The notes under the pieces are model-generated. The model was not told the DNA's origin, searched no databases, and was given only the letters and a program-made list of their open reading frames with translations. 64,000 nt of DNA, taken from contig CAUYUJ010012547.1 of NCBI GenBank assembly GCA_963575745.1, positions 202,324 through 266,323 of the forward strand, read 5' to 3'. The translations under genes and the position numbers were made by a program. Numbering within the stretch: the stretch's first letter is position 1; each line of letters begins with the position of its first letter. This document shows positions 9,429 through 19,020 of the stretch, piece after piece. The DNA comes from Prorocentrum cordatum (lineage: Eukaryota > Sar > Dinophyceae > Prorocentrales > Prorocentraceae).

Positions 9429-10127
9429 AAACAGCCACTAAGGTTCCCTGAGATCCTGGCGACCCAAGTTGTTCAAGGCGAGCGTTTTCGCCAGATTGTG
9501 GACCCTATGGCCATCACAGGTCTATCCAGCTCGAAGAATGGCGCAGTAGGCTGGGTTTTGCTTCGATTCTTGGTTCTGGTGGTGATTTGTTTTACGAGAT
9601 GTTGTATTTTTCGCCACGTCGGATCTCAGGTTTTGTCCATATGGAACCTGTTGCCTGGTTTGCTGCTGCCTGGCTGCGTTCTCTTGTAGACGGCCCTTCC
9701 TTGATCTTGGATGATCCCATGGACGATCTCAACACAAGACAGTCACTACTTCGCTCTGATGTCTTCTATGTTTTCTCACTGAACGTGCTACCCGGTCTTC
9801 GCTGATCGGTTTCCGTGCGATCACTAGATCACTAGAGGATCCCCAGGCATTGGACGATGTGATCTTTCAGTGCGAGGCCCAAGGAGTTCCTGACCCTTCC
9901 CCAGCGGCAGTTTTTCATCCGGGCCCCGCGTCTGATAGCCCCAGGGCCCGATGACGAGCTTCCCTGAGGGTCGAGACGGAGGAAGGATACCTGGACTCAA
10001 AACCATACCATCAGAGATCTGAGATTTGGGATCAGGCCCTGGATCGCATCGTGTCGCCGTTGCATCGGCGATGCAGTGCTTCCGTCTGGTCCGACCCCGT
10101 CGACGCCGAACCCGTGGAGGGAGAAGG
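9429..10127. other. Unassigned sequence
   Basis: Lower GC than average, mixed sequence without triplet bias, and no recognised gene. CGCCACGTCGGATCTCAGG near 9613 recurs near 20562, so part of it is an old dispersed repeat. Confidence 0.35.
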
Positions 10128-10166
10128 AGGAGGGGGAGGAGGAGGAGGAGGAGGAGAAGGAGGAAT
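10128..10166 (+). repeat. (GGA)n microsatellite
   Basis: Short GGA tract directly before an A+T-rich island. Confidence 0.9.
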
Positions 10167-10432
10167 TATACCAGTGCAAATAATATGAAGAATAAGAGCA
10201 ATCATACGAATAGTAATATTAATAAGGCTACCACGACCAATACCATAGAATAATGTGCCGAATGCTAGTAAAAGTAATAATACAAATCGTCGAAATATTG
10301 ATATAACGAATAATATGGCGACTAAGCCTAATACTTCGAAGACTGAAAATAGCGAGGATAGTAGTAACACGACTAATAATACTGATGCAACTACTCAGAA
10401 GAAGACGAAGGAGAGAAGGAGGATAACAACGA
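10167..10432. other. A+T-rich island of degenerate AAT/ACN-like triplets
   Basis: About 265 bp with a composition unlike its neighbours. Read in one plus-strand phase it is a run of AAT, AGT, ACG, ACC and GAA-type triplets, giving Asn/Thr/Ser-rich frames. The complementary strand gives a hydrophobic Leu/Ile-rich frame. It lies between two GGA-rich tracts. An old decayed triplet repeat is the simplest explanation. Organelle-derived DNA is possible but no organelle gene was recognised. Confidence 0.5.
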
Positions 10433-10753
10433 CGAGGCGACAGAGCAGAGGGGGGGAAGAATGAGGATGCGGAGGAGTTGTAAGAGGAATGAAGGAATGG
10501 AGAGATGGAGAAGAAGGAGGAATTGATGAGTGGAGAAGGAGGGGGAGGGGGCGTTTCGAGAGGAGAATGTTCCCTCGTCCCCGATGCCGTCCACCTCTTT
10601 TCCCTCGCCTCTCCTCTCCCCTGGCATCCACCCCTCCCCTTCCCCCTTTTCTTCTCCCCCCCCTTCCTCGCCCCATCGCCGTCCTCCCCCTCCTCTCCCG
10701 CAGCAGATCCTCCTCCTCACCCATCTGGGGGGAGGGCGATAGCGAGGAAGAGG
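10433..10753. other. Purine-rich then pyrimidine-rich stretch
   Basis: GGA-derived words at 10440-10560 and TCC/CCT-derived words at 10590-10700. A decayed triplet tract with inverted halves and no gene. Confidence 0.5.
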
Positions 10754-10935
10754 CGGAGGAGGAGGAGGAGGAGGAGGAGGAGGAGGAGGAGGAGGAGGGA
10801 GAGGAGGAGGAGGAGGAGAGGAGGATAATGAAGAGGAGGAGGAGGAGGAGGAGGAGGAGGAGGAGGAGGAGGAGGAGGAGGAGGAGGAGGAGGCGGAGGA
10901 GGAGGAGGAGGGAGGAGGAGGCGGCGGAGGAGAAG
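10754..10935 (+). repeat. (GGA)n microsatellite, interrupted
   Basis: About 180 bp of GGA triplets with a few GAT, GCG and GAA interruptions near 10825 and 10890-10930. Confidence 0.95.
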
Positions 10936-11086
10936 GAGATGCAGGCCGCCTGCTCCGAACCCATCCTTTGGACGGGCTTCCCGTCGCCAGGGGCCCACGG
11001 GAGGGCCCCCGCCCGGGGCGGCAGGTCTGTCGGCCCCCGGCCTATTCCCGGGCTTCCGACGTCGGGCGCCTGGAGACGGGGGCCAC

Positions 11087-11240
11087 TGCAAACGGGGGTC
11101 AGCCAGAGCGCCAGGGGAGGAGGAGGAAGAGTAGGAGGAGGCTCAGAGCTCTTTCTGCTCTTCCTCCTCCTCCTGCTCTTCCTCCTCCTCCTCCTCCTCC
11201 TTCTCCTGCCAATGCAAACGGGGGTCAGCCAGAGCGCCAG
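11087..11240. repeat. 28-bp perfect direct repeats flanking a GGA/TCC hairpin
   Basis: The 28-bp sequence starting TGCAAACGGGGGTCAGCCAG occupies 11087-11114 and 11213-11240 with no mismatch. Between them is a purine half (GGAGGAGGAGGAAGAG) followed by a pyrimidine half (CTCTTCCTCCTCCTCC), which can fold back on itself. This could be a tandem duplication with a microsatellite or a long target-type duplication. Confidence 0.85.
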
Positions 11241-11325
11241 ATCTTGCAGGATCCTGCAAGGCCAGGGTTGCACTGACCCCGGGGCATTGTGCATGATCCT
11301 GCAGGATCTTGCAGGATCCTGAACG
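11240..11325. repeat. Cluster of GATCCTGCAGGATC palindromes
   Basis: Overlapping palindromic words CTTGCAGGATCCTGCAAG and GATCCTGCAGGATC occur near 11245-11260 and 11294-11320. They may form small stems. Function unknown. Confidence 0.7.
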
Positions 11326-11984
11326 GCCTGACTGACCCGGGCTTGCAGTGGCCCGGGCCCGTGGAAGCCCGACGACGCATTGGAAGATTGGTACGCGGGT
11401 TTTTTCGCAGTTTATGGCTTCCGAAATAGGTTCAGGATGAGAGGCTGGCTCAGGGGAAGGGTTCGGGACTCTCGGACTCCCGGGCCCCAGGATTGACAAA
11501 CAAAACAGTACATCGGATCTCTGGGTTTTGGAACGCCCCAGCGCAATACCTCTGAGCATCCCTGTGGCTTGAGTCATTGGTCATCTCTTCTTAATATCTT
11601 CCCTTTCCCTTGCTTACCCGCCCCACCTCCTGCTGGACGTCTACGGGCAATGTTTGCGCGCACCTTGTTTTCCACTCGGTTGCCAACGGCGCAGCCTCGA
11701 GTTTGCCGACCCGTCCTTCCGGATGCCTGGCGTGTGCGTGCTGGCCAGGGCCCGACGAGCTGACCCCTGAAGCCAGAATCCGAGGAGCGCGCGAACAGGC
11801 AGCACCCTTGCGGCAGAATGCCCTTGATAGGTGTGCGCAGTGACGCGCAGGGGGGCCACGGTGGACCACCGAGCTTGGGCTTCCCCAGCGGGCGCCAGAG
11901 CCACTGTGCAGGACCTCTGTGCAGACAAGCGCAGGGGGCCAGGAGAAGGTGCACGCCGAGGGGAGGCCATGAGCGAGCCCCTCC
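11326..11984. other. Unassigned sequence
   Basis: No gene, RNA or clear repeat recognised. Frames of 110-160 codons on the minus strand show no domain. Confidence 0.4.
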
Positions 11985-12178
11985 CCACTCATGGGCCCCG
12001 GCTCAGACGGGGGACGCATGGACCCCCAATCGCCCATCGATCGCCGATGGGGGCCACATACTTTGCCCACCCCGCCCAGGAGTGTGCGGCTTCGCTATTG
12101 GAGGCCTATCGCCGATCGTTCGGCGATGTATCGCCGATTCCAGGTCGATGCTTACCCTCCTGAGCTGGCCCCACCCAA
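11985..12178 (+). repeat. Dispersed family A, copy 2
   Basis: Has the ACGCATGGACCCCCAATCGC start, the CCCCGCCCAGGAGTG middle and the GATCGTTCGGCGATGTATCG palindromic end. It is close in sequence to the copies at 4.7 and 40.7 kb and appears full length. Confidence 0.65.
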
Positions 12179-12267
12179 CGTGGCCCGTCAGATCCTGGAC
12201 ACCGAGTAGGGGGGAGGTGATCGAGCTTCCCCTCGCTGTAGACTTGTTGCGCCTACCCGATACGGAG

Positions 12268-12345
12268 GGAAACCGGTATCAATAGCACGCTGCCGTCTGG
12301 AGCCCGTCAGCGTGCTGTTCCTCGTTTTTGTCGCCAGCCTGGTAT
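12268..12345 (+). repeat. Repeat R with 9-bp stem, copy 1
   Basis: GGTATCAATAGCACGCTG followed by CCGTCTGGAGCCCGT and CAGCGTGCT. AGCACGCTG and CAGCGTGCT are exact inverses around a 15-bp loop. A diverged copy at 25812 keeps the word order but has a weaker stem. Confidence 0.6.
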
Positions 12346-12614
12346 TTCATTGACAGTGCAACTCTCACGGGCTCTCCACGGCGGCGTGCCATTGATCTGG
12401 TTTCTGCTCCCCCATAATGCCCAGGCTTCCCCAAAACAACTCTTTGCCGCCCTGACAAGAGGGGGGAACTCGGAGATGCACCCTGGGGGGAGGACTGTCT
12501 GGGCGCACCCCTACGTTCGCGGATGTACTCCCCCGATCGTGCATCTGGCCCGTGTTCGGTCACACATGTGCTTTGACCGGTCGAAGGTTCCACAAAATCA
12601 GGGATTGGGGTCGC

Positions 12615-12765
12615 CATATCTCGAAATTGAACAGCTACATGAAAATGAGTTTGTCAGAGGTGCCCGCGGTTTTCTTGGATCGGCGCAGGAGGCGCCGGCA
12701 AGAACGCGGCGCGGACCTCCGAAAGTTGATGCATATATATATATATAGATATAAGAATAACATCT
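12615..12765. mobile_element. Foldback family B, copy 3 with (TA)n at its end
   Basis: Left arm CAGAGGTGCCCGCGGTTTTC then TTGGATCGGCGC. Right arm GGCGCGGACCTCCGAAAGTT then GATGCA running into a TATATATA tract. Sister copies have TGCATAGGCATG here, so the tract appears to have grown from the TGCATA word in the terminus. Confidence 0.65.
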
Positions 12766-12825
12766 CTCTCTCGCTCTCTCTCTATATATATACAAACATA
12801 TATATATACATATATGTATAGACAT
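12733..12825. repeat. (TA)n and (CT)n microsatellites
   Basis: TATA-type runs, then a CTCT run, then further TATATATA with ACA interruptions. The tract begins in the right end of the family B copy. Confidence 0.9.
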
Positions 12826-13635
12826 TCGGCCTTAGTCGAACAAGGTCGGGGATTGAGGGATCGCCATGCCCCGGCCTCCTACGACACGACATCTTAGTGC
12901 GCAGCCCCAGGGGTCCCGCCTGACTCTTTCCCCAGGTTGGAAGAACGCAGCGATCGACGTATACCGAAACCGGCTTGGTTGCTGGTTGCTCGGTCCGCTG
13001 TGGCGAGGCTCATGCTCGCTTTGTTGACCGTCGGTGTATCCGCCGCGTGTTTGGCCTGGGTCTTCGCAAGCACTCCCACGTGATGTATGTCCCCGCTTCC
13101 GCTGTACCGTAGTTGTTCATGGAAGCTCTTTACTTCACCTTCTTTTTTCAGTTTATCTCATTCATACTCAGCTCCCCCCATCGATCCCCGTCCCCTGTAC
13201 TCTTCCTCCCCCCTGCGTCTATTCGCGCCGTCACTTCCCCATTCTCTCGCGGTCACCCCGCTCCGCCTCCCCATCGTAAACAGGGTGATCCCTCCCTCCA
13301 TGCATTATCCCTACACGTGGGTCGTTGAAAGTACGTATTTTTTGGATTCCCAGATCCCGATCTACTTCAAGCGCCTTCCTGCCTCAAGAATCGACACGCT
13401 TCTGCTGTGTTTTGTTATTGAATCGCTTCGCTCATTCCGCCGGCCCATTTCGCATGACTGAGCCGCGCATATCCGCCACCGCGCTTGTGGAAGACGCGTA
13501 GCTGGGCAGCAGCGGGGCGAGAGTGGCAAGATGGCCCGAGAGACCTCTGCAGACTTTCGAGATTAGCCGGGGCTGTCCAGGAGGGCCGAAAAGTTTCGAA
13601 GGGGATCCTGCCACCGTGCCTTGGTAGAAGGTTAG
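12826..13635. other. Unassigned sequence
   Basis: Mixed sequence with T- and C-rich stretches at 13130-13290. No recognised gene. Confidence 0.35.
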
Positions 13636-13796
13636 AGTCCTCTTGGGTACGCTCGGGGTCGCTTCGGAAAGCTCTAGGCAGTTTCTTAGGATGAAGTGTT
13701 GATGATTATTTTTGGGGCCTCTTCGGAGCCTTGCCGGATTTGGGGACTTTTGCGGGTTGTGGTGGGCTTCTTGGGGGCTTGTGGGGGTCTTGTGTT
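13636..13796 (+). repeat. GGCCTCTTGGGG-type array, locus 2 (start)
   Basis: Degenerate GGGGCCTCTT and GGGGGCTTGT words lead into the regular 89-bp repeat that follows. Confidence 0.6.
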
Positions 13797-14150
13797 GGAG
13801 CTCTCTTGGACCGATGTGGGCTCCTCCTGGAGCGTTTTCGGGCTCCTCCTGAAACCCTCTTGGGCTGAATTCGTTAAAAAATCGCGGAGCTATCTTGGAC
13901 CCATGTGGGCTCCTCCTGGAGCGTTTTCGGGCTCCTCCTCAACCCTCTTGGGGTGAATTCGTTGGTAAATCTTGGAGCTATCCTGGACCCATTTGGGCTC
14001 CTCCTGGAGCGTTTTCGGGCTCCTCCTGAAACCGTCTTGGGCTGAATTCGTTCAAACATCTTTGAGCTATCTTGGACCCGTGTGGGCTCCTCCTGGAGCG
14101 TTTTCGGGCTCCTTCTGAAACCCTCTTGGGCTGAATTTGTTGAAAAAACG
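13797..14150 (+). repeat. 89-bp tandem repeat, four units
   Basis: Units start at 13797, 13886, 13974 and 14063 (89, 88, 89 and about 88 bp). Each contains GGACCCATGTGGGCTCCTCC, GGAGCGTTTTCGGGCTCC and TTGGGCTGAATTCGTT. Units are about 90 percent identical. The repeat sits inside the GGCCTCTTGGGG array and is probably an amplified segment of it. Confidence 0.9.
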
Positions 14151-14330
14151 CATAGGACAGAATGTATTCTCGCTTATGGGGGCTTTCTCGGGAGGCTTCT
14201 TGGTGGCCGCTAGGGGAGTCTTGACAGCGTCGTGGCCCGTGTGGAAGCCTGTTGCCTATGGGGGCTCTTTTGGGAGGCCTTTTGGTGGCCTCGTGGGGAC
14301 TCTTAAACGCGTCGGGTCGTTGGCATTTGC
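14151..14330 (+). repeat. 82-bp tandem duplication
   Basis: Two units containing TATGGGGGCTTTCTCGGGAG and TATGGGGGCTCTTTTGGGAG, starting near 14175 and 14257, each followed by a GGTGGCC word and a GCGTCG word. They are clearly diverged from each other. Confidence 0.7.
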
Positions 14331-14890
14331 TTGCGTGCTGGAGGGGGCATTTGGGGAGCCTCTTGGGGCCGCTGGGGGGCCTCTTCAGCGTCGCTTGGGG
14401 GCCTCCTAAGGGCCTCTTGGGGGCTTTTGGGGCCTCTCAGGGGCCTCTTGAGGCCTCCTGGGGGCTTCTTAAGGCCGAGGGCTCGAATTTTTGTTTTGTG
14501 TTCCCCCTTTGGGGCATCGCTTGGGGCCCTCTTGGGCCCCTCTTGGGCCGTCTTGGATGCCTCTGGGGCCGTCTTGGAGCCCTCTTGGGCCATCTTGGGG
14601 CCTTCTTGGGAGCTTATTGGGCCCTCTTGGGGCGATCTTGGGGGCCTCTTGGGCCGTCTTGGGGCGTCGGGAAGCCGAAAAGATGGACACGCCCAAGTCT
14701 GCCCAAAACCTACGGAATAGTAGTGAATTTTGCCTCTTGGGGCCCTCTGGGGAGTGCTCTTGGAGGCCTCTTGGGGCGTCTGGGGGCCATCTTGGGCGTC
14801 TTGGAACGATCGTGTGGCATCTCGGAGCACTCTTGAACCATCTTGGAGGGCTCTTGGCGGCCTCGTGGCCCTTCTTGGGGCTCTCTGGAG
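14331..14890 (+). repeat. GGCCTCTTGGGG array, locus 2 (main part)
   Basis: About 560 bp of degenerate GGGCCTCTTGGGG and GGGCCGTCTTGG words. Open frames of up to 206 codons on both strands, rich in Gly/Leu/Trp/Ser or Pro/Arg/Lys, follow from the repeat and lack domains. Confidence 0.8.
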
Positions 14891-15175
14891 GGCCACGGGG
14901 GCGCCGCCCAGGAGGAAAACCATCTCTGATCCGAGTCTGCCGGGGATCGCCCGGGGTACTTTTCGTCCGGGGACCCCCAGGGGCCGCCCCGCGCGCGCGA
15001 AGTAGAAGTATTATTTAGCAGTTACCGGAGATCTTAGCACGCCTCTGGCCCGTTGGGCCTGCGAATTCTCTGAGAGGGCCTGGACCCAATGCACTATATC
15101 CGCCTTCCTACTTCATACTTCTACCTACTTCTTCCGACCGACGTGTACCGCTGCCCCGTGTCTCCTGCAGAAGCG
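14891..15175. other. Unassigned sequence
   Basis: No gene recognised. Contains GCCCGGGGTACTTTTCGTCC, a word seen in other family K-like contexts. Confidence 0.35.
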
Positions 15176-15640
15176 GCCGTCGGCCCTGTCGGGCGCCTGC
15201 CCGGCAGACGGCGTGGCCGCCAGCGCAGCGACCAGAGCGGAGGTGGCCTTCGCGCGTGGCCGCGGGCATTCCTTGCTCCAGCGGGTCTCTTGGAATCAGG
15301 AGCGTGTTTTCCACCACCGCCACCATAAGTTGGAGGGGGGAAGGAGGAGGAGGAGCAGGAGGAGGAGGAGGAGGAGGAGGAGGAGGAGGAGGAGGAGGAG
15401 GAGGAGGAGGAGGACCCCCTCCCCATCCAACTTATGGTGGTGGTGGTGGAAAACAGGCCTATCATGGAAGCTGCGCGGGCGCACGGCGACGGACTTGCAG
15501 AGGCGCCTTCGGGACGGTCTCCCGAAAGAGCACTGCGCTGCAGGTTCGCGCGGCTGACTCGGACCCCCTGTCGGAGAGCCATTTCGGCACGCTGGCTGCG
15601 GCCCCCGTGATCCGCTCGCTGGGCGCGAAGGGGCTCGCAC
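15176..15640 (-). repeat. Inverted duplicate F, interrupted by a foldback element
   Basis: On the minus strand this matches, with about 75-80 percent identity by eye, the plus-strand block at 16200-16452. The shared sequence includes CTGCAAGTCCGTCGC, GCGCAGCTTCCA, GGCGGCCACGCCGTCTGC and GGGCAGGCGCCCGA. F differs by an insertion of 166 bp at 15296-15461. The duplicate itself is of unknown origin. Confidence 0.8.
15296..15461. mobile_element. Microsatellite-carrying foldback element, copy 1 with 8-bp target duplication
   Basis: Inverted termini of about 37 bp (GTGTTTTCCACCACCGCCAC with CATAAGTTGGAGGGG on the left, the near-perfect inverse on the right) enclose an uninterrupted-looking (GGA)n tract. 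TCTTGGAA at 15288-15295 and TCATGGAA at 15462-15469 flank it. The uninterrupted homologue at 16337-16344 has a single TCGTGGAA (inverse TTCCACGA). So this is an insertion of 166 bp with an 8-bp target duplication. It has no coding capacity and would need a transposase from elsewhere. Confidence 0.85.
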
Positions 15641-16199
15641 TCATATGTGCCAGAAGTGCCCGCCCGGGAGTGTGGAGCACTCACCCGAGATGCCGCCCAT
15701 GGGCCGCCAAGGAAAGTCGTGAGGGTGTTTCGGTACATATGGTACCTGGTGTATTGGGCAGGTTGTGGGTTGTGTCACCGACTGTGGAGGGAGGGGCGTT
15801 TTGGAAAACGTGCTCACTGCTGGCTTTTTTGTCACTGACTGAAACCCTGGGAGTCACCATGCGCTCGCAGGAACTCGTTGTGCCCCCCAGGCTGGGATTT
15901 TGGGAGCGGTGCCGCACTCTCCCGCGCAGGGAGTGCCGGAGTCGCATTTCGAGCGCGAAGGTGGCGGCAGCGCGGAAGCTGTGGCCCGCGAGCGGAACGA
16001 CTGCCACGAAACACGGCTGGCATGGAAGCGTGGCGCGGCTTGGAGGACGGGCGCCTGGCGCCCCGGGACTCGTTTCCGCATGACCACTCAGAGACGACGG
16101 GGGCCGCAGGCAGAGGCTAGAGCGCTGAAGTGGCCCTTGTCCTTGGCCACCCCCGAAGTCACCACGCCGCGACACGCGTGCCTGGGTGCGACGGTGTGC
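15641..16199. other. Unassigned sequence
   Basis: Spacer between the inverted duplicates F and E. No gene recognised, though frames run up to 164 codons on the minus strand. Confidence 0.35.
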
Positions 16200-16452
16200 T
16201 TGCGCAGTTCCCCGAACAGTTTGGGCGGCCTTCCAGCAGGGACTCCCAGCCCACCGCGCGAAGCTTCAGCGCGGCGACTGTCGGGGGGCCGGCCCGAAGG
16301 CGGTTCTGCAAGTCCGTCGCTACGCGGCCGCGCAGCTTCCACGAGACCGGCTGGAACAAGGAATTCCCGCGGCCGCGCGTAAAGGCCACCTCCATTTTTG
16401 TCGCCGCTCTGGCGGCCACGCCGTCTGCAGGGCAGGCGCCCGAGAGGGCTGA
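16200..16452 (+). repeat. Inverted duplicate E (unoccupied version)
   Basis: Plus-strand homologue of the block at 15176-15640. At 16337-16344 it holds a single TTCCACGA where the other copy holds two copies of that word flanking a foldback element. This copy therefore records the pre-insertion state. Confidence 0.8.
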
Positions 16453-16629
16453 CAACTGACCCTCGGGCCCGGGCAGGCAGAAGCAGGAGGAGGGGGGGGA
16501 GGAATGGCTGATGAGGGAACGCCGTGTTCAGATCACAGGGATTCCGATGTTCCTGCGGCCCCGCTGCGTCCACGGTGCTCTAGGGCATTGATCTGTTTTT
16601 TTGTCACACAACCCACCAGGCCAGTATAA

Positions 16630-16690
16630 GTGTACCTTTATACGACCACCCTTCGGGTGATAAGGAGGTTGCGGGGGGGGAGAGGGGGGG
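16630..16690 (+). repeat. Conserved hairpin motif beside ATCGAT satellite, copy 1
   Basis: TACGACCACCCTTCGGGTGA followed by TAAGGAGGTTGCGGGG. CACCC and GGGTG can pair around TTC. The same 37-bp motif recurs at 52616-52655, again next to ATCGAT-type repeats. Confidence 0.7.
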
Positions 16691-17330
16691 GAACCAACAT
16701 CTGACTCAATCGATCTCACTATCGATCTCACTCAACGGGACACCACGGGACACCACGGGACACCACGGGACCTCTGTCGATCTCACTATCGATCTCACTA
16801 TCGATTTCACTCACCGGGACACCACGGGACACCACGGGACACCGCGGGACACCGCGGGACACCTTTCGATCTCAGACACCACGGGACACCTCGGGACACC
16901 ACATCGATTTCACTATCGATCTCACGATTGATCTCACTATCGATCTCACTCAACGGGACACCACGGGACACCTCGGGACACCTGTCGATCTCAGTATCGA
17001 TCTCACTATCGATCTCACTCAGCGGGACACCACGGGACACCACGGGACACCTCGGGGTACCACATGGATCTCAGTATCGATCTTGATCGATCTCATTCAA
17101 CGGGACACCACGGAACACCACGGGACACCTGTCGATCTCGTTATCGATCTCATTATCGATCTCACTCAACGGGACACCACGGGACACCAAAGGACACCTC
17201 GGGGCACCACATCGATCTCAGTATCGGTCTCACTATCGATCTCACGATCGATCTCACTCAACGGGACACCACGGGACACCACGGGACACCAGCGGGACAC
17301 CAGCGGGACACCGCGCGACACCGGCCGCCG
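16691..17330 (+). repeat. ATCGATCTCAC / GGGACACCAC satellite
   Basis: Alternating blocks of 12-bp CTATCGATCTCA units and 10-bp CGGGACACCA units, for example TATCGATCTCACTCAACGGG then ACACCACGGGACACC. About 640 bp. Frames through it read as ISLSIDL or HHGTP-type repeats, not genes. Confidence 0.9.
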
Positions 17331-17457
17331 GAGGAGAACCATTTGGTCCGGCCGCGGCCCAGCCACAGGAGGATTTCGGGACACCCGCGGGACACCGGCG
17401 GAACACCGGCGGGACACCGCGCGGCACCGGCCGCCGGAGGAGTTACATTTGGTCCGG
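17331..17457 (+). repeat. GC-rich CGGCGGGACACC extension of the satellite
   Basis: Two blocks of GGCCGCCGGAGGAG followed by TTTGGTCCGGCCGCGGCCCA, separated by CGGGACACC-type units. A local duplication of about 110 bp. Confidence 0.7.
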
Positions 17458-17622
17458 CCGCGGCCCAGCAATCGGAGGATTTCCTCTCGCCCGCCCACGC
17501 AGCTTCGCCTCGCCCGCACGCACGCACGGCACGCACGACACGAACCCGAAACCGAAATCGATTTCCCAGTAGGGGGGGTCTCCGTTTCACGTCGGACTCA
17601 CCCCCCAACTTCCGATAGTTGC
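17458..17622 (+). repeat. Dispersed family O, copy 1
   Basis: TTTCCTCTCGCCCGCCCACG, CAGCTTCGCCTCGCCCGC, a GCACG run, ATCGATTTCCCAG and CACCCCCCAACTTCCGATAG. The same order occurs at 54440-54592, also right after a CCGGCGGGACA minisatellite. A weaker match lies at 40255-40332. Confidence 0.65.
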
Positions 17623-18785
17623 ACGTTCCCTAGTTGCTAGGGGTACTCTTCCGTCCCGAATCCACGTTTGATGGTCCGGGAGGCCGGAATCCAAGAAGAA
17701 CGTTCCGACTGAAACAACATATCTTCGGAGGCCTCAGACCCCCGTCGTCGTGGTGTATCTGTACAACGTTGGCCCCCGACAGTGTCGACCTGCTCCTTGG
17801 GATCTGCGCCTGGGAACCAAAGATCACAAAGCATGGTCCGTCGCGATTCCGTTCATGATACGAGGGGGTCTGTTGGCGATTACTACGGGTGCGGTTGCGC
17901 TGGGGTGTGTCTTGCGATCGGCGCCGTTGGGGTTTAGGAGCGGCACGATGCGCAAAAGGTTTGGTGAGTCCTCGCCGGGGCGCGGCAGCGATCCTTGTCG
18001 AGGTCTTCGCCCGCCCCCCGGGGCCATGGGCTGACAACTGGTAGCTCCCCTAACTGCCCATGCGCCCACGCGGCGCCCAGGGTGGACTTCTGGGGGGGAG
18101 CTCTGGGCGTGTGTTCTTGGATGGGTCCCTGCTCGAACGGGAGTTCGGCCACGGGGGCTCCCCGGCCACCACCGTGTCCATGTTGAGCTACACCGTCAAT
18201 GCCTCGCTCTCCTGGGGCTTTGCTGTGTTCCTGCTCGTCAGCATGTGTCACGTGTGCGGAGCTACACTCTCAATGCCGCGCCTTCCTGTGTCCTTGCTGT
18301 GCTCCTGCTCGCAACGCACACCGCCAGAGGCGGCGGAGAGCCTGAGCGGTCCACCTGCCAAGAGTCCCCTCGGTGTCCGACAGCGTCGCGCCCGCGCCTG
18401 CAGCGCCTTCGTCGTCCTGCCCTTCCCCGACGTCTCCCCCCCACCGTCGGTTGGAGCGCGCGTTGCTCTCTCATCGCGGGGCGCGCCAGGCAGGCCCGCA
18501 TGGTGGGCGTTTCTTTGTCGGCCCGCCCCGTGGTAAACAAAAAATAGGGCTGCGGCGGCCCGCACTGCCGCGCTGGCGACTGACCGGGCGCGGGGCGAAG
18601 AACCGGCAGGTTTTCCCAAGTTGCGCCCAGCCAGAAGATTGCTGGGGTTTCGGCTATGCTGTTCTGGTTTTGAGTTCTTCAAGTTGGTCTGCAACCCTGC
18701 GGTCCGGCGTCGCGAACAAATTGAAGCATCATACAACATTGCGGCCGAAGCCCTGGACCCCTCTTCCTGCGCCGCTCTTCGGGCT
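17623..18785. other. Unassigned stretch with a decayed duplication
   Basis: At 18180-18245 and 18255-18310 two related segments occur (GAGCTACACCGTCAATGCC and GAGCTACACTCTCAATGCC, each followed by GCTGTG and CCTGCTCG). They are about 68 bp apart. Short hydrophobic frames result but in different phases. No gene is claimed. Confidence 0.4.
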
Positions 18786-18846
18786 GGATCGCCGGGTGAC
18801 GGTCCAGGGGCCCGAACATGTGCGAAAATGCCTGGCTCGAAAGAGC
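18786..18846 (+). repeat. Family K-like fragment
   Basis: ATCGCCGGGTGACGGTCCAG then GGGCCCGAACATG is a K fragment lying directly upstream of palindromic element L, as at 6.85 kb. Confidence 0.4.
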
Positions 18847-19020
18847 CCGGGGGGAAGCGAGAAGGAGCGGGCCTTCTCAGAAGGTTCGGGAATCCCCCGG
18901 CTTTCTAAGAAGTTTTCGAAGCCTTCCCAAAGAAGCAGAAGGCAGGAGGGGTTCTGTGAAGCCCCGCCGCCTTCTGAGAAGGTCTTCTCATTTTCACCGC
19001 CCCTCCTTGCTCGCCGCCGA
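18846..19020. mobile_element. Palindromic element, family L copy 2
   Basis: Left arm GGGGAAGCGAGAAGGAGCGG then GCCTTCTCAGAAGG. Right arm CCTTCTGAGAAGGTCTTCTC then ATTTTCACCGCCCC, and an outer GCTCGCCGCCGA that is the inverse of the TCGGCGGCGAGC at the left end of copy 1. It therefore shows the right terminus, while copy 1 shows the left. Confidence 0.7.

Noticed and set aside
10032-10370. Hydrophobic Leu/Ile-rich minus-strand frame, possible membrane or mitochondrial protein
   Set aside because: It is the complement of AAT/ACN-like triplets and has no family signature.
16691-17330. CRISPR-like array
   Set aside because: Units are 10-12 bp tandem repeats without unique spacers.
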